A stretch of 5,260 nt of DNA from Deltaproteobacteria bacterium. GTDB taxonomy: Bacteria; Desulfobacterota; Desulfobacteria; Desulfobacterales; ETH-SRB1. Below are positions 1-4,994 of this stretch, in pieces. Location: the NCBI GenBank assembly GCA_030627405.1, contig DAOUSD010000157.1:1-5260 (forward strand), written 5' to 3'. The notes beneath the pieces were generated by a model that ran no database searches, was not told the DNA's origin, and saw only the letters and a list, made by a program, of their open reading frames with translations. Made by a program: the position numbers and the translations under genes. Numbering within the stretch: the first letter of the stretch is position 1; each line of letters opens with the position of its first letter.

Positions 1-1
1 G

Positions 2-622
2 CTTTCTCTTATTGAGGAGATAAAGTACTGGCATTTTAAGTATGGTGTAAAAGATTTTGTATTCTATGATGACGCTCTTCTTGTTGATGCGGAAAGGCAT
101 GCAGTTGTATTATTTGAAGGTTTGATTAAAGAAAATCTTAATGTACGCTTTCATACACCAAACGCGGTTCATATTCGTGAGATTTCAGAGAAGACAGCCG
201 GTTTGATGTTCAGGGCCGGTTTCAAAACCATTCGGCTTGGTCTGGAAACAGCTATATTTGAAAATAGAAAAGAACTTGACAGTAAAGTGACTGCAAATGA
301 ATTTAAACAAGCTGTTTTTTGCCTGAATAAAGCTGGTTTCCAGAAAAATCAGGTGGGAGCGTATCTGCTGACAGGTCTGCCGGGGCAGACAATAAGTTCT
401 GTAGAAGAGTCTATAAAAGAGGTAAAAAGAAATGGTATAACACCTGTGCTTGCACATTATTCCCCTGTCCCCCATACTGCTTTATGGGACAGGGCTGTTG
501 CTTCTTCCAGTTATGATCTTGAAGCTGACCCTGTGTTTACGAATAATGCGATATTTCCCTGCTGGTTTGAAGACTTTTCGTGGGAGAAAATATCATATCT
601 GAAAAACCTTGCATCAGCGTAA
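2..622 (+). CDS. Radical SAM protein, probably with B12-binding domain upstream (5'-truncated)
   Basis: This is the C-terminal 206 residues of an open frame that enters from the left edge and stops with TAA at 620-622. The visible part matches the later half of a radical SAM TIM barrel. It has a beta-strand motif FYDDALL (visible residues 21-27), HTPNAVHIREI (51-61), the SAM-contacting motif IRLGLET (77-83) and the glycine turn YLLTGLPGQT (121-130). The tail LEADPVFTNN...PCWFEDFSWE is typical of the B12-binding-domain radical SAM family. The CxxxCxxC cluster motif and any cobalamin domain would lie upstream of the window and are not seen. The family uses a [4Fe-4S] cluster and S-adenosylmethionine to make a 5'-deoxyadenosyl radical, and it needs anaerobic or low-oxygen conditions. 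The substrate cannot be told from this fragment. It is confident as radical SAM; the B12 subfamily is inferred. Confidence 0.88.
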   Translation, partial: LSLIEEIKYWHFKYGVKDFVFYDDALLVDAERHAVVLFEGLIKENLNVRFHTPNAVHIREISEKTAGLMFRAGFKTIRLGLETAIFENRKELDSKVTANEFKQAVFCLNKAGFQKNQVGAYLLTGLPGQTISSVEESIKEVKRNGITPVLAHYSPVPHTALWDRAVASSSYDLEADPVFTNNAIFPCWFEDFSWEKISYLKNLASA

Positions 623-672
623 TATGCAATTAGGCTATGGCAGCATATCAGGCCATGAATTGGCAACACTTT

Positions 673-700
673 TTGAAAATATATCCGCTTCAGGTATAAT
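673..700 (+). promoter_or_regulatory. Candidate sigma70-type promoter for pepA
   Basis: TTGAAA (673-678) and a perfect TATAAT (695-700) are separated by 16 bp, pointing toward pepA. Transcription would start near 707, giving a 5' leader of about 90 nt before the GTG at 799. The gap separates the radical SAM gene from pepA, so an independent promoter here is plausible. There is no clear terminator for the upstream gene, so some read-through is possible. The boxes are seen; activity is inferred. Confidence 0.6.
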
Positions 701-783
701 ACATTCAAACCATGAAAAACTCACGTATCACACCCGAAGCTCATCTTGCGGCTGGTTTGTTTCGTAATGCTACAAATAAAGAA

Positions 784-789
784 AAGGAG
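784..789 (+). promoter_or_regulatory. Ribosome binding site that fixes the GTG start of pepA
   Basis: AAGGAG lies 9 nt before the GTG at 799. This is the strongest Shine-Dalgarno in the area and supports GTG over any ATG. The only upstream in-frame ATG (712) is cut off by a TGA at 793-795. Confidence 0.8.
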
Positions 790-798
790 AAGTGAAAC

Positions 799-2268
799 GT
801 GCTATCATTAAAATCAATTGACCTGAAGAAAGTAAAAACTGAAACTCTAATTATACCTGTCTGTGAGGACAGAGATATACATGATGACAAAACAGTATCT
901 TCGCTGATTGCAAAAGCGAAAAAACTCAAGGAGTTCAAGGGGGACAAGGACGAGGAGGTTATTTTTTACACTCCGCCGGAGGTTAAAGCGGACAGAGTAA
1001 TTTTTATGGGGCTTGGCAAGCTGAAAAAATTAAATGCAGAATCTTTACGAGCTTTTGCAGGCAAGGCAGTAAAAAAATGTATTAATATGGACCTGCCGGA
1101 AGTGTTGATAGCTTCACCTTCGGCAAAAAAAATCAAAATGGAGATGCTGTTACCTCTTGAGGCTATAATTGAAGGAGCTTACCTTGGAAATCATCTCTTT
1201 GATAAATATAAGGAGGAGAAAAAACATAGTTCGCTTAAGAAGATCTCTTTTCTGGTGAAATCCGATGTGGCTGAAAGTTCCGGCAAAATATTGAAGAGCA
1301 TTACCACTATTTGCGAAGGTACTATCTTCGCCAGGGATCTGATTAATACGCCTTCTAACGATAAAAAACCCGAACAATTCACAAAAATAATTGCTGACGC
1401 TGCTAAAAAAGAAAGTTTGGAAGTAAGAATATTTGATGAAAAAGAACTGAAAAGGAAGAAGTTCGGAGCAATCCTGGCAGTAGCTGCAGGCAGTGAGAGC
1501 AAGCCGAGAATGATTGTTCTTGAATATAATCCAAAGGGTGCAAAAAAGACGGTTGCCCTTGTCGGTAAAGGTGTAACGTTTGATTCCGGGGGTATAAATT
1601 TAAAACCAACAGGAAGTCTTGAGGAGATGAAGTGCGATATGTCAGGAGCTGCTGCAGTTGCGGCAACCCTTATTGCCTTGGCTAAACTCAAGCCTAAAAT
1701 TAGAGTTGTTGGAGTTATTCCTGTGGTTGAAAATATGCCGTCAGGTAATGCTTCACGTCCGGGAGACATAGTAAAAAGTTATTCGGGCAAAACCGTGGAG
1801 ATATTAAATACAGACGCTGAAGGCAGACTTATATTGATTGATGCTATTTCTTATGTGGTTAAGCAGTATAAACCTCAAATTCTTATAGATATAGCCACAT
1901 TGACAGGGGCATGTGTGGTTGCACTTGGAGAGAAGATAGCGGGAGTATTTTCTTCTGACGATAAATTAGCTCAATCTATTATCAGCTCAGGTGAAAAGAC
2001 CCATGAGCGTTGCTGGCATATGCCTCTGCCGGATGATTATAAAGAAGATCTTAAAAGCGATTTTGCTGATCTTAAAAACATTGCCGGTTCACGATGGGGC
2101 GGTGCAATCACAGCAGCTTTATTTCTGTCGGAGTTTGTCGGAGATACAAGATGGGCTCATATTGATATAGCAGGCCCTTCTTATATGAAAAAGGCAAATG
2201 CATACTGCGGGGTCGGCGGTACAGGCTTTGGGGTAAGGCTGTTTTGTGAGTTGCTTGAGAAATTGTGA
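799..2268 (+). CDS. pepA: Leucyl aminopeptidase (peptidase family M17, PepA)
   Basis: This encodes a 489-residue cytosolic aminopeptidase that removes N-terminal residues, leucine preferred, from peptides. It acts in peptide turnover, and the family is normally a homohexamer with two metal ions per active site. The N-terminal domain (about 1-165) is divergent, as usual. The C-terminal catalytic domain (about 170-489) is strongly conserved. GKGVTFDSGG spans 256-265, LKP 268-270, MKCDMSGAAAV 277-287 and NTDAEGRL 337-344. K257, D262, K269, D280, D339, E341 and R343 correspond to E. coli PepA K270, D275, K282, D293, D352, E354 and R356 at a constant offset of 13. All metal ligands and catalytic residues are therefore present. 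Length is close to the E. coli protein (503). The GTG start is supported by AAGGAG 9 nt upstream. In E. coli, PepA also acts as a DNA-binding architectural factor; nothing here shows whether that applies. The stop codon abuts a long inverted repeat. Confidence 0.97.
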   Translation: MLSLKSIDLKKVKTETLIIPVCEDRDIHDDKTVSSLIAKAKKLKEFKGDKDEEVIFYTPPEVKADRVIFMGLGKLKKLNAESLRAFAGKAVKKCINMDLPEVLIASPSAKKIKMEMLLPLEAIIEGAYLGNHLFDKYKEEKKHSSLKKISFLVKSDVAESSGKILKSITTICEGTIFARDLINTPSNDKKPEQFTKIIADAAKKESLEVRIFDEKELKRKKFGAILAVAAGSESKPRMIVLEYNPKGAKKTVALVGKGVTFDSGGINLKPTGSLEEMKCDMSGAAAVAATLIALAKLKPKIRVVGVIPVVENMPSGNASRPGDIVKSYSGKTVEILNTDAEGRLILIDAISYVVKQYKPQILIDIATLTGACVVALGEKIAGVFSSDDKLAQSIISSGEKTHERCWHMPLPDDYKEDLKSDFADLKNIAGSRWGGAITAALFLSEFVGDTRWAHIDIAGPSYMKKANAYCGVGGTGFGVRLFCELLEKL

Positions 2269-2269
2269 T

Positions 2270-2555
2270 ATCAGAAATTTACAAACTCATTATGAAATTA
2301 ACCTGAGGCAGCGGGCACTTAAATTTAAGAACGTCTGAAACTCGCGCATAAGTGAGCCTAAAGAAAAAGAGCATTCATATTGCTTAAAAAAATTGATCCT
2401 TATGACTTGAATTCATATCCTTAACAAGGATATACAAAAGCGTCTCTTTTTTCTTAAAGCTCACTAATACGCTCAAACAGTCAGCCGTTTTAAATTTAAG
2501 TGCCCGCTTTCTCAGGTTGTTGACAACTTGCTTTTTGAGTTTGTAAGTCTCTGAT
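2270..2555. repeat. Large imperfect inverted repeat, MITE-like palindromic intergenic element
   Basis: Two arms of roughly 100-110 nt face each other around a central loop of about 70 nt. Matching blocks, from outside in, are ATCAGA (2270-2275) with TCTGAT (2550-2555), and an 11-bp perfect block, TTACAAACTCA (2279-2289) with TGAGTTTGTAA (2536-2546). Next, 2300-2328 pairs with 2490-2518 with a single mismatch and one G-T pair; it contains the perfect 18-bp core GCGGGCACTTAAATTTAA. Then come AGTGAGC (2351-2357) with GCTCACT (2459-2465) and an A-rich/T-rich block (2361-2371 with 2445-2456). The loop has its own hairpin, ATATCCTT/AAGGATAT (2415-2422 and 2426-2433, 3-nt loop). No transposase frame lies inside. 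The element starts next to the pepA stop and ends just before the next gene's ribosome site. It may be a non-autonomous mobile element or a dispersed palindromic repeat, and as RNA it would fold into a long stem that could end pepA transcripts. The pairing is seen; mobility is inferred. Confidence 0.85.
2520..2547 (+). promoter_or_regulatory. Candidate promoter inside the right arm of the inverted repeat
   Basis: A perfect TTGACA (2520-2525) is followed after 16 bp by TGTAAG (2542-2547), which matches 4 of 6 consensus -10 positions. Transcription would begin near 2554, about 16 nt before the ATG at 2570. TTGACA is also part of a small inverted repeat, GTTGT-TG-ACAAC (2516-2527). The left arm of the element lacks the TTGACA. 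The weak -10 box keeps confidence low. Confidence 0.35.
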
Positions 2556-2569
2556 GGATAGGGCTATTT

Positions 2570-2818
2570 ATGTCAAAACACACACATAATTTTGTAAATA
2601 ATTATGATAAAGAAAATATAGTATTTGGTCTGGACCGTGAAACTGATGAGAAGTCGTTGATCGCATATCTTCAGAAGTTCACAGATGATGAGATGATGCG
2701 GATTCTGGTTAAAAGGCTGAGCGATGATGATATCAGCGGAATACTGGATTATATTCTTGGAATTTTGAAAAAACATCTTAAAGAAGAAGAATATCATCAA
2801 ATATTTTTAAGGGATTAG
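2570..2818 (+). CDS. Small conserved acidic protein of unknown function
   Basis: This is an 82-residue, charged, soluble protein with no signal peptide or membrane segment. It starts MSKHTHNFVNNYD. An FGLDRETDE segment (19-27) is followed by two helical stretches rich in Asp and Glu, SLIAYLQKFTDDEM (29-42) and LSDDDISGILDYI (50-62). The end is a Lys/Glu-rich helix, LKKHLKEEEYHQIFLRD (66-82). From memory, proteins with this start, the 'GLDR.TDE' motif and the 'EEEYH.IFL.D' ending occur as hypothetical proteins in sulfate-reducing Deltaproteobacteria; this was not checked. No catalytic motif or cysteine is present. AGGG at 2559-2562, 7 nt before the ATG, supports the start. It lies between the inverted repeat and the thiamine diphosphokinase gene. 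Coding is likely from the protein-like composition and good start. Function is unknown. Confidence 0.8.
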   Translation: MSKHTHNFVNNYDKENIVFGLDRETDEKSLIAYLQKFTDDEMMRILVKRLSDDDISGILDYILGILKKHLKEEEYHQIFLRD

Positions 2819-2839
2819 AGTCTGTTTTCAAACAGGCTC
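2818..2839 (+). other. Short hairpin between the small gene and the thiamine diphosphokinase gene
   Basis: GAGTCTGTTT (2818-2827) pairs with AAACAGGCTC (2830-2839) with one G-U pair. This gives about 9 bp closed by a TTCA-type loop. It overlaps the last base of the upstream stop codon and ends 8 nt before the next ribosome site. Only a short T-containing stretch (TCTTA) follows, so it is a poor intrinsic terminator. It could be a weak terminator, an RNA-stabilising stem or an attenuating structure. The stem is seen; its role is not known. Confidence 0.5.
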
Positions 2840-2846
2840 TTACGCT

Positions 2847-2850
2847 GAGG
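2847..2850 (+). promoter_or_regulatory. Ribosome binding site that supports the TTG start of thiamine diphosphokinase
   Basis: GAGG, within TGAGGAA, sits 7 nt before the TTG at 2858. No in-frame ATG exists near the expected N-terminus. The TTG gives the family-typical beginning M-R-T-V-I-F-A-N-G. Confidence 0.7.
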
Positions 2851-2857
2851 AATTATT

Positions 2858-3505
2858 TTGCGGACTGTAATATTTGCAAATGGAGTTTTGAATAATCTCC
2901 AGGATGTTCACGATATCATACTTCCTGATGATTTGATAATTGCCGCTGATGGCGGTATGACTCACTGCCTGGCGCTGGGGATAAAACCTTCTATAGTTAT
3001 AGGAGATCTGGATTCTTTGGAACCCGATTATTTAAAGTCTTTGCAAACATCGGGAACGGAAATCATAAGCTATCCAATCAATAAAGATCAGACCGACCTT
3101 GAGCTGGCTTTACACAAAGCTCTCGAGCTTGGCTCTGATGAAATTCTTTTGCTGGGAGCGCTGGGTGCACGCTGGGATATGACAATAGCTAATTTATTGC
3201 TTTCAGCCTCACCGGAGTTTTCCAAAGTTACAATTCGGTTAATTGATGGGCATCAGGAGATTATTTTGTTAAGGGGGAATGGCAAACTCACCTTTAAAGG
3301 AAAAAAAGGAGACATACTTTCGATAGCCCCTCTTGGTCAGGATGCTTACGGCGTTACCCTGCGGGGTCTGGAATATCCTCTGGAAAATGATGTATTGCGA
3401 TTCGGTGCTACAAGGGGAATCAGCAACATATTGATAGATGATACCGCAACAGTATATCTAAAAAAGGGATTGCTTCTTTGTATTCATATTTCTAACGCCT
3501 GTTGA
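2858..3505 (+). CDS. Thiamine diphosphokinase (thiamine pyrophosphokinase)
   Basis: This 215-residue cytosolic enzyme transfers diphosphate from ATP to thiamine, giving thiamine diphosphate directly and so allowing salvage of thiamine. The start RTVIFANGVLN (2-12) is typical. The catalytic N-terminal domain carries DGG (31-33), GDLDS (49-53), KDQTD (76-80) and GALGARWDMTIANLLL (100-115). D50, D52, and D77/D80 fall where the family places its Mg-ATP and catalytic acidic residues. The C-terminal beta-rich domain (about 128-215) includes GVTLRGLEYPLEND (165-178) and FGATRGISN (182-190), the thiamine-binding part. Length matches bacterial members (about 210-220). In the motif often written G-G-R-x-D-H-T, the histidine is replaced by Met (M108). 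The start is TTG, with GAGG 7 nt upstream. No thiamine riboswitch (THI box) was recognised upstream. Its TGA overlaps a possible TTG (3502) of the next frame, but the better start of that gene is at 3538. Confidence 0.93.
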   Translation: MRTVIFANGVLNNLQDVHDIILPDDLIIAADGGMTHCLALGIKPSIVIGDLDSLEPDYLKSLQTSGTEIISYPINKDQTDLELALHKALELGSDEILLLGALGARWDMTIANLLLSASPEFSKVTIRLIDGHQEIILLRGNGKLTFKGKKGDILSIAPLGQDAYGVTLRGLEYPLENDVLRFGATRGISNILIDDTATVYLKKGLLLCIHISNAC

Positions 3506-3529
3506 TTAACTCAGCGGGTAAGAGCTGTT

Positions 3530-3534
3530 GGAGG
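3530..3534 (+). promoter_or_regulatory. Ribosome binding site that decides the start of the YajD-like gene
   Basis: GGAGG lies 3 nt before the ATG at 3538. The spacing is short but usable. The rival start, TTG at 3502 overlapping the upstream TGA as TTGA, has no clear Shine-Dalgarno. It would add a 12-residue N-terminus that looks unlike the family. Confidence 0.6.
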
Positions 3535-3537
3535 CAC

Positions 3538-3909
3538 ATGTCACAGAAGAAGACCGACAGGGCGGATCAGATCGTTGCCGAGGCTCGGCGTGACCGGGAG
3601 CTTCGGGAAAAAACCTATCGGGAGCGAGCTCTGAAGCTTTTCCCGTGGCTCTGTGCGCGATGCGGACGCGAATTCACAGGCAAGAGGGTTCGAGAGCTCA
3701 CAGTCCATCACAAAGATCACAACCACGATAACAATCCGCCTGACGGCAGCAACTGGGAATTGCTGTGCCTCTACTGTCACGACAATGAGCACTCGCGGGA
3801 CCAGGTAGCGGAATGGTATGGCGAGGGAACACCGGGTGGCGAGCAAGAGCCGCCTTCTACCCACAGGCCGTTCGCTGGTCTCGATGCTTTGCTGAAGGAT
3901 AAAAAATAG
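3538..3909 (+). CDS. yajD: YajD-like HNH nuclease family protein
   Basis: This 123-residue protein is very similar over its core to E. coli YajD (about 115 aa). A basic helical N-terminus (5-34) leads to ALKLFPWLCARCGREF (31-46), then RELTVHHKDHNHDNN (52-66), DGSNWELLCLYCHDNEH (69-85) and a short tail with PFAGLDALL (111-119). C39, C42, C77 and C80 form the expected zinc-binding set. H57/H58, N72 and H81/H85 fit the HNH (beta-beta-alpha-metal) fold, so nuclease activity on DNA is plausible. The cellular role of the family is not established. The ATG is chosen over TTG at 3502 because of GGAGG. The gene is clearly richer in GC than its neighbours: a hand count of 3541-3600 gives 38/60 G+C, against 24/60 for 3061-3120 in the kinase gene. 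It also uses many CGG, CGC, GCG and GAG-type codons. That suggests a different history, possibly horizontal transfer. The family call is firm; the biochemical function is inferred. Confidence 0.92.
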   Translation: MSQKKTDRADQIVAEARRDRELREKTYRERALKLFPWLCARCGREFTGKRVRELTVHHKDHNHDNNPPDGSNWELLCLYCHDNEHSRDQVAEWYGEGTPGGEQEPPSTHRPFAGLDALLKDKK

Positions 3910-3919
3910 CTGATCTTAA

Positions 3920-4243
3920 ATGAAAATTAAACTTAAGAAACTTTTTGTTCCGCAAGAAAAGCGTGAAACGTTCCGTCAGGAAATAATTTCTGTTCTTACA
4001 GGGCGAACCCTGTCAGCGCGCGAGATATCCGCAGAAGTCGGGATTTCTGAAAAAGAGGTTGTTGATCATCTCGGGCATATCCGGATGGCAGTTCGCAAAA
4101 GCAAAGAGCGCCTGATGATAGCCCCTGCTGAATGTAAAAAATGCGGATTCAGGTTCAAAAAGAGGGAACGACTGAATAAACCCGGAAAATGTCCAATCTG
4201 CCGTAGTCAGCAGATTCAAGAGCCCCGTTTTTCCATTAGCTAA
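3920..4243 (+). CDS. Winged-helix transcriptional regulator with C-terminal zinc ribbon
   Basis: This is a 107-residue predicted DNA-binding protein. Residues about 17-62 form a helix-turn-helix of the winged type, with LTGRTLSAREISAEVGISEKEVVDHLGHI (26-54) as helices 1 to 3. The C-terminal zinc ribbon has CKKC (C72, C75) and CPIC (C91, C94). The order HTH then Zn-ribbon matches the group described as 'predicted transcriptional regulator containing an HTH domain fused to a Zn-ribbon' (COG3357, recalled, not searched). The zinc ribbon could be structural or bind nucleic acid. The regulated genes are unknown. The ATG is 10 nt after the YajD-like stop, with no good Shine-Dalgarno, so translation may depend on the upstream gene in one operon. 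Base composition returns toward the window average here. The architecture is sure; the regulatory target is not. Confidence 0.85.
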   Translation: MKIKLKKLFVPQEKRETFRQEIISVLTGRTLSAREISAEVGISEKEVVDHLGHIRMAVRKSKERLMIAPAECKKCGFRFKKRERLNKPGKCPICRSQQIQEPRFSIS

Positions 4244-4397
4244 CCCATAATTTCCACTATCTGACTTTACATAAATACTCTTGATTCCTGCTTCTTGACT
4301 TCGACTCTTGTATTTGATTTTAAGAGAATCTATAGCGTATGCCACTACATCAAAAGAATGTTCTATTTTGGTTACACTCCTTTAGTTTCGTCTTTTC

Positions 4398-4428
4398 TTG
4401 ACTTATGTTTCATAACAACCGATATATA
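4398..4428 (+). promoter_or_regulatory. Candidate promoter of the Panacea-domain gene
   Basis: TTGACT (4398-4403) lies upstream of an alternating AT stretch; the best -10 match is TATATA (4423-4428) at a long 19-bp spacing. The start of transcription would then be at or next to the ATG at 4434, giving a leaderless message, in keeping with the absence of a Shine-Dalgarno. A perfect 10-bp palindrome, ATATTAATAT (4426-4435), overlaps the -10 region and start codon and could be an operator. The AT-richness makes chance matches likely. Confidence 0.35.
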
Positions 4429-4433
4429 TTAAT

Positions 4434-4994
4434 ATGATAATTACATACCATAGAGAAAAATTGATAAATGCAATAATTTATTTTGCCAAAAACACAAAAT
4501 ATTGTGGGAAAACCAAACTCTTGAAATTACTTTATTTTTTAGACTTCCTTCATTTTAAACAGACAGGCAAATCTGTTACAAAACAGGATTATTTTGCATG
4601 GAAGATGGGGCCTGTACCAAAAGATTTATTTGAAGAGCTTTCAGGTAATATGAAGCCTGATATGAAAATCTCCATACAAGAACTCCATGCAGATAAAGAA
4701 TTTCAACAGATTAATCCCCAAAAACAATTTAATGCGGATTACTTTTCTAAAAAAGAAATAGAACTTTTAGAAAAAATATCTTTTATCTTTAAAGATGCTA
4801 AGGCTGATTTAATGATTGAGGCTGCCCATTTAAAAAATGAACCATGGGACAGAACCTTAAAAGAAAAAGGAGAATTCCAAAAGATAGACTATATGCTTGC
4901 GGTTGATGGTGATATAGTAAGTCTGCCTTTTAATGAAGCCAAGGAACGAATGGAAGAAATATCAGAAGTGCATAAATTATTCGGAGCGGGTTAA
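4434..4994 (+). CDS. Panacea-domain (DUF4065, SocA-like) protein, probable antitoxin
   Basis: This 186-residue soluble helical protein has the hallmarks of the Panacea domain. KTKLLKLLYFLDFLHFKQTG (26-45) contains the K-L-x-K-L-L-Y-F-x-D-F signature. It is followed by Y53, W56, GPVP (59-62) and the later HLKNEPWDRTL (132-142). In this family, the Caulobacter SocA protein and the Panacea antitoxins neutralise many unrelated small toxins by direct binding. The gene is very AT-rich (hand count of 4741-4800: 11/60 G+C), unlike the YajD-like gene nearby. Its TAA is followed at once by a TTG-started second gene, giving the two-gene layout of a type II toxin-antitoxin operon with the antitoxin first. 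The ATG lacks a Shine-Dalgarno, but the N-terminus MIITYHREKLINAI resembles family members, so this start is likely. The domain call is firm; the antitoxin role is inferred from family and context. Confidence 0.9.
   Translation: MIITYHREKLINAIIYFAKNTKYCGKTKLLKLLYFLDFLHFKQTGKSVTKQDYFAWKMGPVPKDLFEELSGNMKPDMKISIQELHADKEFQQINPQKQFNADYFSKKEIELLEKISFIFKDAKADLMIEAAHLKNEPWDRTLKEKGEFQKIDYMLAVDGDIVSLPFNEAKERMEEISEVHKLFGAG

Noticed and set aside
637..656. ATGGC/GCCAT inverted repeat after the radical SAM gene as a possible terminator.
   Set aside because: It has only a 5-bp stem with a 10-nt loop and no following T-run, so it does not support a terminator call.
624..767. A 47-codon ORF starting one base after the radical SAM stop.
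   Set aside because: It lacks a Shine-Dalgarno, overlaps the candidate pepA promoter and shows no recognisable protein motif. It was judged a chance frame.
712..795. A 27-codon ORF from ATG 712 to TGA 793-795, in the same frame as pepA and within its leader.
   Set aside because: It has no Shine-Dalgarno and no leader-peptide hallmarks such as runs of one amino acid with attenuator hairpins. An in-frame extension of PepA would need read-through of TGA, and the GTG at 799 already gives a normal family N-terminus.
1191..1769. A long minus-strand open frame (192 codons) within pepA.
   Set aside because: It lies wholly antisense to a strongly conserved enzyme gene and has no protein-like motif. 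It is a shadow of pepA.
2819..2857. Possible thiamine (THI-box) riboswitch before thiamine diphosphokinase.
   Set aside because: The gap is only 39 nt, too short for a THI element, and the CTGAGA core is absent (the CTGAGG here is part of the ribosome site).
3502..3537. TTG at 3502 as the start of the YajD-like gene, overlapping the upstream TGA as TTGA.
   Set aside because: The arrangement would suit translational coupling, but the extra 12 residues do not look like the family. The ATG at 3538 has a GGAGG ribosome site.
3541..3864. Minus-strand open frame opposite the YajD-like gene.
   Set aside because: It reflects the GC-rich composition of the sense gene, with Val/Arg/Leu-rich content and no domain.
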